NCBI GenBank assembly: GCA_034638255.1
Contig: JAWPGT010000064.1
Span: 1 to 64,000, forward strand
Direction: 5' to 3'
Source: Coprinus comatus
Lineage: Eukaryota > Basidiomycota > Agaricomycetes > Agaricales > Agaricaceae
DNA: 64,000 nucleotides
A program made the position numbers and the translations under genes. Shown here piece after piece: positions 1 through 13,700 of this stretch (its first letter is position 1; each line of letters opens with the position of its first letter). Below the pieces are notes generated by a model. The model was not told the DNA's origin. It made no database searches and saw only the letters and a program-made list of their open reading frames with translations.

Positions 1-1179
1 ATATTTCACTGTAATGACTAAATATTCATTCATGAGTTTCCAAGCTCCAACGATGTTTCTAAATAAGAAAACCCCCCAAAGTAAGGGATTTTCCAGTGTT
101 TCCGAGTTTCCGGGGGTTTCCAAATAAGTTGATCCATGCATACTTCTGACATACTGACTACATACAAATTTCGATTACATACTAAATAGGTAGTCAAGCT
201 GTCAGGTCCAAGGGTCAAATTTTCAAAAATATCTTCATTCATCTCGTTTATAAATAGGCCTTCCGGTTTCTGTGATTTACCGATTAAATATTATTCAGTT
301 TATTTTGTGGGGGTGAAAAATAAAATAATTGTTGTATGTTATTTTTATGGTATACATAGCCACTCCCCACAGTCTTACTTAGCGGTTATATAACCACCAT
401 GGGAGAAGAAAAAAATAATTAACTTAAATAAAATTGCCGCCGGCTTGTTCATAATCACATTTTATCCAGAAAAAATGGAAAACGAGAACAAGAGAGAGAG
501 AGAGAAATCTCCGAGGTCCCCAATAAGTGATTTCGAAACTTTTCACACAAGAAGCATACGTCATACATTTCTCCATCTCTCCCAATAATTCCAATATTCA
601 CACACGTTCTAGATATCCATGGCATCAAATTGAAATGAATTACATGCATACCGAATAAAACGTTGTTATGTATGGCACTTAAGTACATATGCCACTACCT
701 TTTTGAAATGTTGAAGGGCGCGCCCACTGTTAAAATCATCCGGCACAACCGGTAAGATGAATTTTCAGTCCCGATTCAGTCTCGTCCGCCGCGATCATCT
801 TATCCCGTGTGACGAAATACGTACCCACAACTGCTTTTTATAAAATAAGTACCTCTACCTTATCTATGCGCTGCACTGTGCGGAAACGAGATAAAGTAAT
901 ATATGGGGGAGCATCAATCATTTGAACTTTTCTAATAAGATAATATATGGGCGGTGCACTGGCGGTGCGATAGCTGTCTGTCTATGAACCGTATACGATC
1001 AAAAGGACCAATGGAGTCGACAATCATTGTACTGACCATGTATTACATAGTATATATATTACATATCTGATTTTATTCCAGATTTTAACACGCAGATTAC
1101 AACATTATTTTACAAATTCCTAACAGTGTTGTTAACCAACAACCCCTTAACTCATGATCATCCCTTACACGCTGCGCAT
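1..1179. other. Intergenic, left edge
   Basis: No gene supported. The stretch is AT-rich with short open frames that resemble no family, a small GA microsatellite near 491-505, and otherwise unstructured sequence up to the stop codon of the WD40 gene. Confidence 0.5.
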
Positions 1180-3998
1180 TTACCAAGACATGTCCGCATC
1201 CGAGTCTGAATCGTTATCATCTTCCTCAGACGACATATCAGTAGTAATACTACGTATCGCAAAAACATCGGCCTTTCCTTCTTCTCGGAGGATACTATAA
1301 TGATAGATATTAATCAGTACAAAAACCCGAATTATTATCAAGCCCGTCAAGAGAGGAACTCACTGATCAAACATACTTATCGTACTCCTTTCGGATACGT
1401 CTGCTTCAGGGTCCGACTCTCCCGTTGTATAAAATCCCATAAGGGCACGGTAATAACTGATCCGGTCTTCAGTTCCGTCACTACTAAGTTGTCGGACCTG
1501 TGCCGGTGAACGTGATAAATCTTGAGCGCAAGGCGAACATGGGGTTGGACTGTGGAGAACCATATGCTTCTCTACTCCAGACGTCACAATATGTAGAAAG
1601 TGGGGATGGATTACGGCGCTATTAACAATAGAGTTATGACCTGATCCTCGTGATTAAATTTCATTCTAACTATTTCTTTTGGTATCTGTAGGTTAAAGAA
1701 ACTTACCCGTGAGCCGACACAAGGGCGTCGAAAGTTCCAAAGGGATATATTTGGTTTCGTTCGGGCTGGTGGTATAAGCTGTGGTGGCCGATAAACACAC
1801 TATAAATATAGATTTAACTTGTGATTTTCACCTGTGGTGCCAGCCTGGCTTTCACGACCCCACTCATCACCGGTTATCTCTTGCCTCTGACTCACAAGAT
1901 CTGACGTTGTTGGCAGTTTCCAGACATAACCGCAGAAATCGTCGGAGCCAGTTGCAAACAAATCATCAGTTTCGAGACCTGGTCCACCAAAACAACCGTG
2001 CTGAAGATTTCTTTGAGTTCGGAGTTCTTTCAGATGATTGTCAAAGACTACCTTCATTGTACAGCTATTTGAGTAGGTTCGATCTCCTTCTGGAACTTGT
2101 GTACCATCTGGTCGGTTTTTTCCAGTCAAAACCGCTATGGGATTTTCATCGGATACAGAATACATAGTAGGATACCAATGCTACAAACTCAATTCAAGAA
2201 ATTCTTATCATTTTTGAAAGGACGACAAACTCACTAGCATTGTAACCATGAACTTGGTGCCTGGTACGTCATTTAGTTACCGACAACTGCAAGTACAAGC
2301 GACCAAGAAAAGTTACCTTCACGGTCAAAAGTTATACTACTTGGCTCCGGGTTGCATAGATTCATATAACCAGGTTTGGTTAGTGTGGTATTATACTGTT
2401 CCAAACAGAAATTAGCCAGTATTTTTAGACATACGAGATAAAAATACCGTTCGGACAACACCTCTCCGTGATCTCGTTGCTAAAGGTCCAAACGCCATTC
2501 TTTCGTCATGTAGGCAAACTAATCCCTTTTGTTGGCTACTGAGGAATATATGCTCCATATTCGGATGATAAGCCACCCCTGTTACTTCAGATTCCAGATG
2601 TAATGTATTCTGTGCTCGTGGAGCATGGTTTCCTTCTCGCCCATCATGTCGTAAAATGCGCCCATCTTCACTGTAAATAATGATTAATAAGTATTTGAGC
2701 ATGTGAAAACATGACATGGAGTCAACCTGCCACTCATAAATAGTTCATCGTAGATAGGATGACAGGTAACAGAGCGTGTAGTGTCCTTTTAAAATCATCA
2801 GAAGTTGAAGGTTTTAGAGCAAAAGATCAGGGAAAAATATGCGTACATCATGCCATGAGATTATTGAATCTGGTCGGTGTATCGTTTCCGAGACTTGAGT
2901 AAGAGAGGTTCCAAGAAACGAGGCGTCATATTTATATATGTTATTATCTATACCAGCTCTGAATATAATAAATATTAATCAGTACGTTCATGACAATTCA
3001 TAAACGAGTGAAAATATTGAATATTGAACCTACGCGAGTAAATATCGATTTGTGGCAGAGAAATTTAGAGACAATATATTAGACTATGCAGGATTATAAG
3101 CTTCTATGTAGAAACATACGGTACAGGACCTACTTTCGGACCAACAAAGGTTTCTATAGGTTTCTGGATATCTTCCTGATAGAAGTCCCAAATGCGAATA
3201 TTCAGATCTAAAGACATTACAGTTTATAATCATACCTCAAGCTTGTTCGCAACCAAGAAAAAATAAATAGAACATACCATCACCGCCGCTTGCCAAAAAT
3301 TGACCTTGTCCATTCGTAAATGCAAGCGCATTAACACAAGACGTGTGGCCAACCAATTTCCTAAATAAACGTACAAAGAAACCAGTACACGTTGAGACCA
3401 TCAGCGCCCACAAATCACGTCAAAAGTCCCCGAGGCATCAAAAAAAAAGAAAAAACAGATATGATCATTAGGGGCCTATTTCAGGTAAAACAGCAACGAC
3501 TCAGCCATAAGTAACTATAACCTGTCAACTCTTGGTCCCTCGGGCGTTCAGGTTTCAAGCCTCAGGGCCTAGTGCAAACAATTAATAGCTCCAAGGATAG
3601 CTGTAATCCACATTGGCAACAAGCGACCAAGAAAACCAAGAACATTGTTTCTTGACGCAAAGCACATGCCCCACAGAACCCGAGATTAATACCCCAATGA
3701 ATTCAATAACAAAACACTGTGCATCCGAGTTGTTGCACATTTACCCCAAAATTCCTCAACTGATCCCACCCCAACTGTCAATGGGCAAGATCATAAGACC
3801 AAGAAACCCGGAAAAACTGAAACAAAACAGAAGATAAATAATCAATTTTGATCTATTTACCTCGAATACTGAAACCCCTTCGCAATGATGGATTCTAATA
3901 CATCCGCTCTGGTCTTATTAATATTGGCCGGTTGAGCAGAGCGTATTGCACTGTAGTTGTTGAATAGTGACCTTCGCCCAGTTCGTTCGGGATACATG
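1180..3998 (-). CDS. DCAF5/WDR22-like WD40 repeat protein, putative CUL4-DDB1 substrate receptor
   Basis: Seen: a spliced gene. The start at 3998 (MYPERTGRR...) was chosen because this frame runs through AKGFQYSR into the WD exons. Recognisable exons lie near 3998-3862, 3362-3280 (KLVGHTSCVNALAF, then LASGGD), 3210-3130 (LNIRIWDFYQ), 2970-2850 (GIDNNIYKYDASF), 2690-2470 (VTGVAYHPN), 2165-1800 (YSNSCTMK and GSDDFCGYVWKLP) and 1640-1360 (HPHFLHIVTSGVEK). It ends in an acidic tail, SDSDADMSW, with TAA at 1180-1182. Known: the order 'SCTMK..GSDDF..W..P' then 'HP....SSGVEK' and an acidic C-terminus is typical of DCAF5/WDR22, which presents substrates to the CUL4-DDB1 ubiquitin ligase. Inferred: a nuclear CRL4 adaptor. 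Exact splice sites of the middle exons were not all fixed. DCAF6-type relatives are the main alternative. Confidence 0.82.
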
Positions 3999-4119
3999 GA
4001 GGAATGTGTTTGATGAAGAAAGAGTTACGCTGAATAACGTTGAAGCCATAAAGGTGACCAACATGCCATTGAGGGCTGTAACAAGCCTCCATAGATATTA
4101 CACTCTCTAAATAGAGTAA

Positions 4120-4200
4120 GTCTCGATAGCTAAGTGGTATAGCATGCGATTGCAGTTAGCTGATATCGCAGGGTCCGGTGTTCGAACCACCGTCGGGACT
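4120..4200 (+). tRNA. tRNA-Cys(GCA) with a 9-nt intron
   Basis: The acceptor stem GTCTCGA (4120-4126) pairs with TCGGGAC (4193-4199, one G-U), followed by discriminator T at 4200. The T arm is CGGTG-TTCGAAC-CACCG. The anticodon stem TGCGA/TCGCA (4145-4149 and 4166-4170) closes a loop with anticodon GCA at 4152-4154. Nine extra bases at 4156-4164, after position 37, are the canonical eukaryotic tRNA intron site. A U discriminator is usual for tRNA-Cys. Confidence 0.92.
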
Positions 4201-4759
4201 TCATCTTTTGATCCGCATTTTCCCTCCTGCCATCTCCTGGTTTTTTTTGCTCAAGTAAATAGATAGATGGCACGGCAGTCTAAGGTCAAACAAACGAACA
4301 ATAGTACTAAATAGAATATATATGTATATATGCTTACGCACACAATGCTAGTAGGGATGGAGCGAGTAGTAAAAAGAACTATGCATACGGCGGATATTGA
4401 CAACCGAAGAAATTACCATCACCGACAAGCAGACAAAGCCAAATCCAAAATACTAACGAAACATTAGAGAACAGACAAAAAAAGAACAGGATTATCAAAA
4501 CAAACAAACAAAACTCTATGAGGGTGTATCTATGAGATGTGTGTGGGCGTTTCCGCATAAAATAGAGAGAGACATAAGAAACAGAAGGGGGAGGGGGCAT
4601 AAGAGTAAAAGAAAACAGTTCAGGTCCCAGTGTCCTTGGATTTATCATAAAACCAGCGCGTTCCAAAGGGTCATATCATCTAAAAGCCCAAAAAAAAAGC
4701 TCCAAAAGCGTCCGAAACATCAACAGAAGAAGTCGTAAATCTAAAAAAAAAACGAAGGA
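4201..4759. other. Intergenic between tRNA-Cys and creA 3' end
   Basis: No gene seen. The stretch contains a short poly-T run just after the tRNA (about 4241-4248, a possible Pol III terminator) and A-rich sequence that probably forms the 3' untranslated region of the downstream minus-strand gene. Confidence 0.45.
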
Positions 4760-6999
<2,240 letters not shown>

Positions 7000-8662
7000 T
7001 TGGATGGGAGAGAGGAGTTGTGGGGAAGACTATAAAGGGCGGCCATTTTTCCACGGTCTGCTAAGTGGTTGCTAAGTGTCTGCTAAGTGCTCCGGCCTAG
7101 TGTATTTCCGCCTCCGATTCGGCCCGAAAGACATGCGCTGGTCTCGGTCCGCAACAAGCACCCACCTGATATCCGCCCGCCATGTGTGTCCCTTCAACAC
7201 AGTCCTGACGATCCCATCTGATCGCAAGATCCAGATGCGGGGTAATCAAGATGCTACTCTAATTTCTGCACGTGAATGTTTTCCCGAATTTCTATCCGTA
7301 TCTAGTTCCTGTCGAGGCTCTCTTTACTTCTGTTGGAAGAAACTTACTGAGAATTGTCAGTAAACATGGCCTCGAGTCCTCGAGTTTACTCCAATTGCAT
7401 TGTGCCATGCATCGAATACGCCATACAGTCTCAAAATTGCGAAATTATTCAGCGTTTACGCTTCCGTATGTCAGACATCTCCTCGAATCAAACTAAAGTA
7501 AACAACAAACTTGCTCAATCAATTTCGAAAATTGGAATTTGGTTGTTAAGCTGGGGAAAATGCCTCCCGATAATTCACCGAAGAGAGTAGGAGGTATTTC
7601 AATACAAACGCTTCCGAGGTAGCTCTGCTGATATCCAAAGTACAACCGCAGGTTACATCGGTTACAGTTAGCACCCTTGCCGATAACTACATCCAACCTC
7701 CGACCAACTTCTACGTCACATGCATATGGCCGCCACGTCGTGAGCAGTGCGACTTTCAGAAGAAAGAAGAGCAAAATAGCCTATCCCTGGGAATTACCGC
7801 CAGTGCCCCGGTAGATACACATCACCTCAACTCATCGATGCCTTCTCTTGCTTATTTTTAAATGGACCAACATGCACTTCACATGCTCTCCTAGTGTTTC
7901 AAAGGTCTCGGCAGTGACTGTATGCCCACATTCTCTCAGGTTTCAAACCACTGACAAGGTCATACGACTCTTATAACATCCATTCTCCCACAGAGTCATG
8001 ACTACGTCGAGAGAACACACGCCAGCATATCTGATTTCATCATGTACACGAGTTATACGATGTAACCTCCACCGGAGCCACCCGAGCCCCAATTAATGAT
8101 GATGTTTAACCACAAACAATGATCCTGTAAACCTTCATCAATATAACTGATTTATGAATATATAAATACTCCAGGTTAACTCCGTGGTGTAGTGACTTAG
8201 TACAAAGCAAAATAAACTTAGGGGACGTTTCATCATGCATCACTACTAGTAATGCATGGCGCGATATAACATCATAATAGCTTTAAAGATGAAACAGTTC
8301 TCTGCCTATTTCTTACCAATTTCGGACACAATTTTGAGAACTGTATTCCCCCAATTCGTCCCCGCATGATACAGATCATAGCAAAGTATGGGGTGCCAGC
8401 GACGGGACTACTATGTAGCTATAATAGTGGTAAGCCCAAACCCTTATTCAACTCATTTCATTTCATTTTCCGATATATTCCGCCCTCTACGTATGTGTAT
8501 ATATAGTAAACCCTTATACGTACACAAGAGTCATCCAAAAAAGACACTCGGAGGAGACTCTGACTCGAAAATACACGTTACTCCAATTTGCCGCATCACG
8601 CAGCACCATAGTACAGTCTAGTAGAGGCTTGAGGCCTTGAGGCTATGCTGATACCTCCGTCC
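7000..8662. other. Intergenic, creA upstream region up to the retrotransposon
   Basis: No gene supported; short open frames on both strands have no recognisable domains. It should hold the creA promoter. The last five bases before the LTR (CGTCC, 8658-8662) are one copy of the retrotransposon target-site duplication. Confidence 0.45.
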
Positions 8663-8855
8663 TGTAAGCTTGGTGCTTACATCGTTATACATACGAACTA
8701 CACAAACAAGTATATACAAAACATTCATATAAATAGATAATAAGTAGAGTACGACTGTATATTTCTTTCTTCTTTCCTTAATCTTACCTCAGTTCAAAGA
8801 TTGCTCGTACGACTGAAGGTCGTCTGTTAGTGTTGACCAGACAAGGGGTCTTCCA
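8663..8855 (+). repeat. 5' long terminal repeat
   Basis: 193 bp starting TGTAAGCTTGG and ending GTCTTCCA; matches the 3' copy base for base as read. It contains a TATA-like TATAAATA at 8728-8735 and pyrimidine-rich sequence downstream. Confidence 0.95.
8728..8735 (+). promoter_or_regulatory. TATA-like element in the 5' LTR
   Basis: TATAAATA about 65 bp inside the LTR, a plausible Pol II TATA box for the genomic transcript. The same element is present in the 3' LTR. Confidence 0.45.
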
Positions 8856-9506
8856 CTTTTTTTTTCTTTTCAACTGAGCCCTCCTCTGCTTCTCTCTCTC
8901 TCTTCATTCCCCCTCCAACGTTTCTGCTTCTCTCGACGCATACATCAATAATTCTGACGTTCCCGTGAAGCTCTCACCGCATATATTCACGTACCGAACG
9001 CATATAGTCTCTTCCGACGCATATATTCTGCTCTTCTGGACAATCTGGACACCGACCCTGATTCGGACTCGTCCCGTGTTACTCGTTCAAAGTCAACACC
9101 GTCTGCTCTCTGGGGTAGACTTGCCTCACCAAAACGTCCTCGACGACCACGCATTCCGATTATTCCCGCTTCCACAACGCCTCCTCCCCTCTCCCCTTCA
9201 CTTCTGAACAGTCTTTCAGATTTGTCTGTTCCTGCCGACCATAATCTGGACCTACTGTCTAGTTCTGCCCCCGAAGCTCTGCCTGCTCCGGTCATTCCAT
9301 CTGTTTCTGTTATTCCGCCACCGCCTCCGCCGTCAACTCCGTCTGTTCCTCCGTTTCTATCTGCAACTCCGTCTTCTCTTTCTTCAGTTCCACCATTCCT
9401 GAACTCTCAACCATCTGTTTCGACACAGTCTTCTTCTTCTGTTCAGACATCTGTCACTCCCAACGCCAACTCTGTTACTCTGCATTCCATATTTTCCGCT
9501 TATAGC

Positions 9507-10607
9507 ATGTCTACTTCCCATCACAGCTTCGATCACAGCCTAGTGCACACAGCAGGGCTTCCACCTTACGGTCCAGGCGACGCTCCTGTCACTTCTCCAG
9601 GAGGTAGCGACCACCCTCCAGTCTTCGGCCCGGGCCGCGTAACCATTACTTCGGTATCAGCTTGGACACAGGCTTGCAGACTTTATTTTGGCTCCAAAAA
9701 TATTGCCGATGCAGACCAAGTCAAGTCAGTCATTTTCCATTTTACGCACCCCACCATTGCAAATTGGGTTATCAAGAATGCTGCCACCCTCCGTACCAAG
9801 TCCTTTGATGAATTCCTAACACTCTTTCGCACATTATACCTACCTCGTGGTTGGGAAGAAGAACTTTCCACTCTCATGCACTCATCCCAGGGGTCTCTTC
9901 CTTTCGACAAATGGATCACCCAAATTCGCGCCTGCAACGAAGTTTTGTTATTAACTACTAGAACCATTGATGACAAGACTATTCGAGAACACATTCGTTC
10001 TTCAATGAATCCCAAGTTAAAGTCACTCTACATTCTTCGCAACAATCCGAACAATGCCCTAGACTCTGAAACTGACCTGGATAAATGGCTCATGAGTATC
10101 CAGGAGATTGCCAACGAATTACGTCTTCTTGTTCAAGGATCAAACTCAAAACTCATCAACAGGATTGGAGACCGCGTCGATGATTCATTCCCCTCACACT
10201 CATTCCTACCTCCCCGACCACAACAATATCCTAACCATTCCACATACAATCACTACTCACACCAATACCTCCCTCAACATCCCAATTACCATTCCATTCC
10301 CCAATATTCACCACCGATCACCTATCCTCAACCACCTATGTATCCCCCTGTTCACAACCCCACCTACACCCCACATAATCCCTATCTACCACAACCATCA
10401 TACGCACCTACACCTCCACAACATGTCACCACAGGCCAGAGTGCAAAAACTACCGCGACTTTCACTGCATTCTGGAATTCACCTGATCGTCCAACTCGGA
10501 GTCTGCAGGAGGTCTACGCCAATTTACCATCCAACTATCCTATTCCCCCGTTTCTAGACCGCAATTCCAAAGAATTCCTCCGTTCCGTCAATGGTTGCTA
10601 CATTTAA
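9507..10607 (+). CDS. Retrotransposon Gag-like protein
   Basis: Seen: a frame open from the TGA at 8962 to TAA at 10605-10607. No in-frame ATG occurs before 9507, so that ATG is given as the start, but the open upstream part (Pro/Ser-rich with a basic KRPRRPR patch) looks protein-like and may be translated. The core from about 9655 (WTQACRLYFG ... VKSVIFHF ... LYLPRGWEEEL) matches the retrotransposon gag domain. After it comes a Pro/Tyr/His-rich segment. No complete CCHC zinc knuckle is visible; a lone GCY lies just before the stop. Known: Gag forms the particle that packages element RNA. The Pol frame is the same frame, 190 bases further on. Confidence 0.82.
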   Translation: MSTSHHSFDHSLVHTAGLPPYGPGDAPVTSPGGSDHPPVFGPGRVTITSVSAWTQACRLYFGSKNIADADQVKSVIFHFTHPTIANWVIKNAATLRTKSFDEFLTLFRTLYLPRGWEEELSTLMHSSQGSLPFDKWITQIRACNEVLLLTTRTIDDKTIREHIRSSMNPKLKSLYILRNNPNNALDSETDLDKWLMSIQEIANELRLLVQGSNSKLINRIGDRVDDSFPSHSFLPPRPQQYPNHSTYNHYSHQYLPQHPNYHSIPQYSPPITYPQPPMYPPVHNPTYTPHNPYLPQPSYAPTPPQHVTTGQSAKTTATFTAFWNSPDRPTRSLQEVYANLPSNYPIPPFLDRNSKEFLRSVNGCYI

Positions 10608-10796
10608 GCCGAACTCTCCGAATACATTAATTCTGCCCCTCCCTCACCTCCCTTAACTAATGATTCTACTTCTACACATGTTAATCCGTCTCCTCAACCC
10701 AAATCACCCCCCCTACCATCTTCTAACCGCACTACCTCTTCTACCACTCCACTATATATTGGTGCCACAATTGCCTCCCTTTACGATGACAACAGT

Positions 10797-13700
10797 ATGG
10801 GACCACAGATCACGCCATGGACAGTCCAACAACAATTAGAAGCCGACATAGAAGATGACGTTGTCAGTCTTGGTGATAGCGATGAAGAAAAGTACGTATC
10901 CCATGAACTTGCTAACAATTCTCACATATGGTGGTCTTGCCATATCTCCAGTTCAACCACTTCATTTCCTGCCCTTATTGACTCTGGTTGCCCTGTAGTG
11001 CTTATCTCACAAGCAACTTCGGAACGTTTAGCGCTTTCAAACAAGCCTTTGAAGAAGCCAATTGAACTCAAAGGTGTTGGTACGGGTATCCGTCATGTTA
11101 CATCTTATGTTATCATTTCTGTACAATCATTAAAACATGAATGGAAAAGTGTTTCAACCCTGGCATTAGTAGTCCCGAATTTTGAGTTTGATATTGTCCT
11201 CGGATTATCATGGATCAAGAAAAACAATCTCATCATAGATGCCGAGAATAATTCAGTTGTGGACAAGAAATCTGGTTTTGATTTATTACAACCAGAGACG
11301 AACTATGCTTCGAAATTACGTCAATGGCCATTTACCTTCCGTCCCTTATCAGTCCGTCGCAAAGAAATAACAAATGGACGTAAAGATATTAAAGAAAGAT
11401 GGCAAAAGATCATGATTGAATTGACAAGAAAAGTTCCTCGCATCCGTCCAATCAAAAATATCTGCTTTTCATTTTCTCAACTACGTCATCGTATACAAGC
11501 ACTCACTATCATACAGCAACAACAAGAAACTTATAACAAGCTAGATCTACAACTCCGTACTGAATTTTCCGACATTTTCCATCACAAATTACCTCACATT
11601 GATACATTCCCTACAAATGTTCTCCACCGCATAAAAGTCACAGATGAATCAAACATTTCTGCTAATCATTCTTATAAAAGCCCCCGAAAATGGAAGGATT
11701 CTTGGCAACAACTTCTAGAAGAACATCTACAATCAGGTCGCATTCGTCCATCAGATTCTCCATTCTGTTCACCCTCTTTCCTCACAGCTAAACATGACAA
11801 ATCACCTAGATGGGTTGTTGACTATCGGAAACTCAATACACATACTATTCCTGATCGTTTTCCACTACCAAGAATTGATGATATATTATCAGATTGTGCC
11901 AAAGGAAAAATTTGGGGCAAGATAGATATGACAAACGCATTTTTCCAGACACGAATGCATCCCGATGATATCAAATACACAGCTATGAGAACTCCATTTG
12001 GATTATACGAATGGACAGTAATGCCAATGGGTCTCAAGAATTCACCAGCAACTCAACAACGACGTATCACGGCAGCATTACGCAAATACATTGGAAAAAT
12101 ATGTCATGTATATTTAGATGATATTATTATTTGGTCAAACTCAATCGAAGAACACATTCAAAATTGCCGTACTATTCTACAAGCATTACGAGAAGATCAT
12201 TTACTATGTTCAATCAAGAAAACCAAACTATTCTGTAATGAATTAATATTCCTCGGACATCGTGTTACAGAACGAGGCATTGAAGCTGATCCTGAGAAGA
12301 CTAACAAAATACTTGCTTGGCCTACTCCTAAATCTGCAAAAGAAGTTCGTCGATTCCTGGGATTAGTCAAATATATTGCTCAATATCTTCCTAAACTCTC
12401 ACAACAAACTTCTATACTATATCCGTTTACAAAAAAAGAATGCAACACCAATTTTCCTCTATGGACTTCTGAACATGATCAAGCTTTTGAGAATATTAAA
12501 CGCATTGTTACTAGTCGGGAATCATTGACAGCAATTGATCACGATAACCCGGGCATTAATAAAATATTTGTCACCACAGATGCTAGTAAACATGGTACAG
12601 GCGCAATCTTGACATATGGACCCACATGGGAATCTTCACGTCCGGTTGCCTTCGACTCACAAAAATATAACAAAGCAGAAAAACACTATCCAACTCATGA
12701 ACAAGAACTTTTAGCAATTGTTCGAGCATTAAAGAAATGGCGTTCTGATTTATTAGGTTCCGAATTCCACATCTACACTGATCATAAAACCCTTCTGAAT
12801 TTCCAAACACAACGAGAACTTACTAGCCGTCAAGCAAGATGGATGATGTTTTTAGCACAATACGAATATAAACTACACTACGTACCAGGTGAATTAAATG
12901 CTCCAGCAGATGCACTATCACGACTTCCTCAACATCTTCCTTCCCCAACCGATGATATCAATTCCACAACACTACATTCTATCAAAAACGAAACTTCTAC
13001 AATTCCCCCTTCACCTCTAATGATTGCTACTATCATGTTAGCTAAAAGCTGCATTACCACCGACAGACAAGACTGGACTATAATCAATGATTCTACCATT
13101 CAAATCGCATCTATCGTTCAACTACACTGCACTGATCAAACTATTGCTGACATAACCGAAGGATACAATTCCGATCCATTTGCTATCAAAATCCGACAAC
13201 TATTAAATTCTGGCAGTCTTCACAATCTTCCTATTTCAGAATCAAACAACATCATTTATTTCAAAAACCGTATCCTAGTCCCAAATAACAAATTACTCCG
13301 TGAAAGACTATTCCAACTTGCTCACGATGCCCTTGGACATTTTGGGTTTGAAAAATCTTATGCCAACTTACGCGCTTCATTCTATTGGCCTAACATGCGT
13401 AAAGACTTAGAAAATTCATTTATTCCTCAGTGTCGTGACTGTCAACAAAATAAATCCACTACACACAAAGCCACAGGACCCTTACACCCTCTATCTGTTC
13501 CTTCCGATCGTTTTCAATGTATCGCTATTGATTTCGTAGGACCCTTACCTTCCGACCAAGGTTTTGATTATCTTGCTACCATTACAGATCGCCTTGGTGC
13601 TGACTACAAATTAATTCCATGCAACTCCAACATGTCCGCAAAAGATTTCGCAGAATTATTTTTTACTCATTGGTATTGCGATAATGGCGCTCCCTCCGAA

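Noticed and set aside
7493..7774. Minus-strand open frame of 93 codons upstream of creA
   Set aside because: No recognisable family, no conserved-looking segments and no joining exons.
9222..9224. Start of Gag at this TTG
   Set aside because: The codon is TTG, not a usual eukaryotic start; the frame is open further upstream and the first ATG is at 9507.
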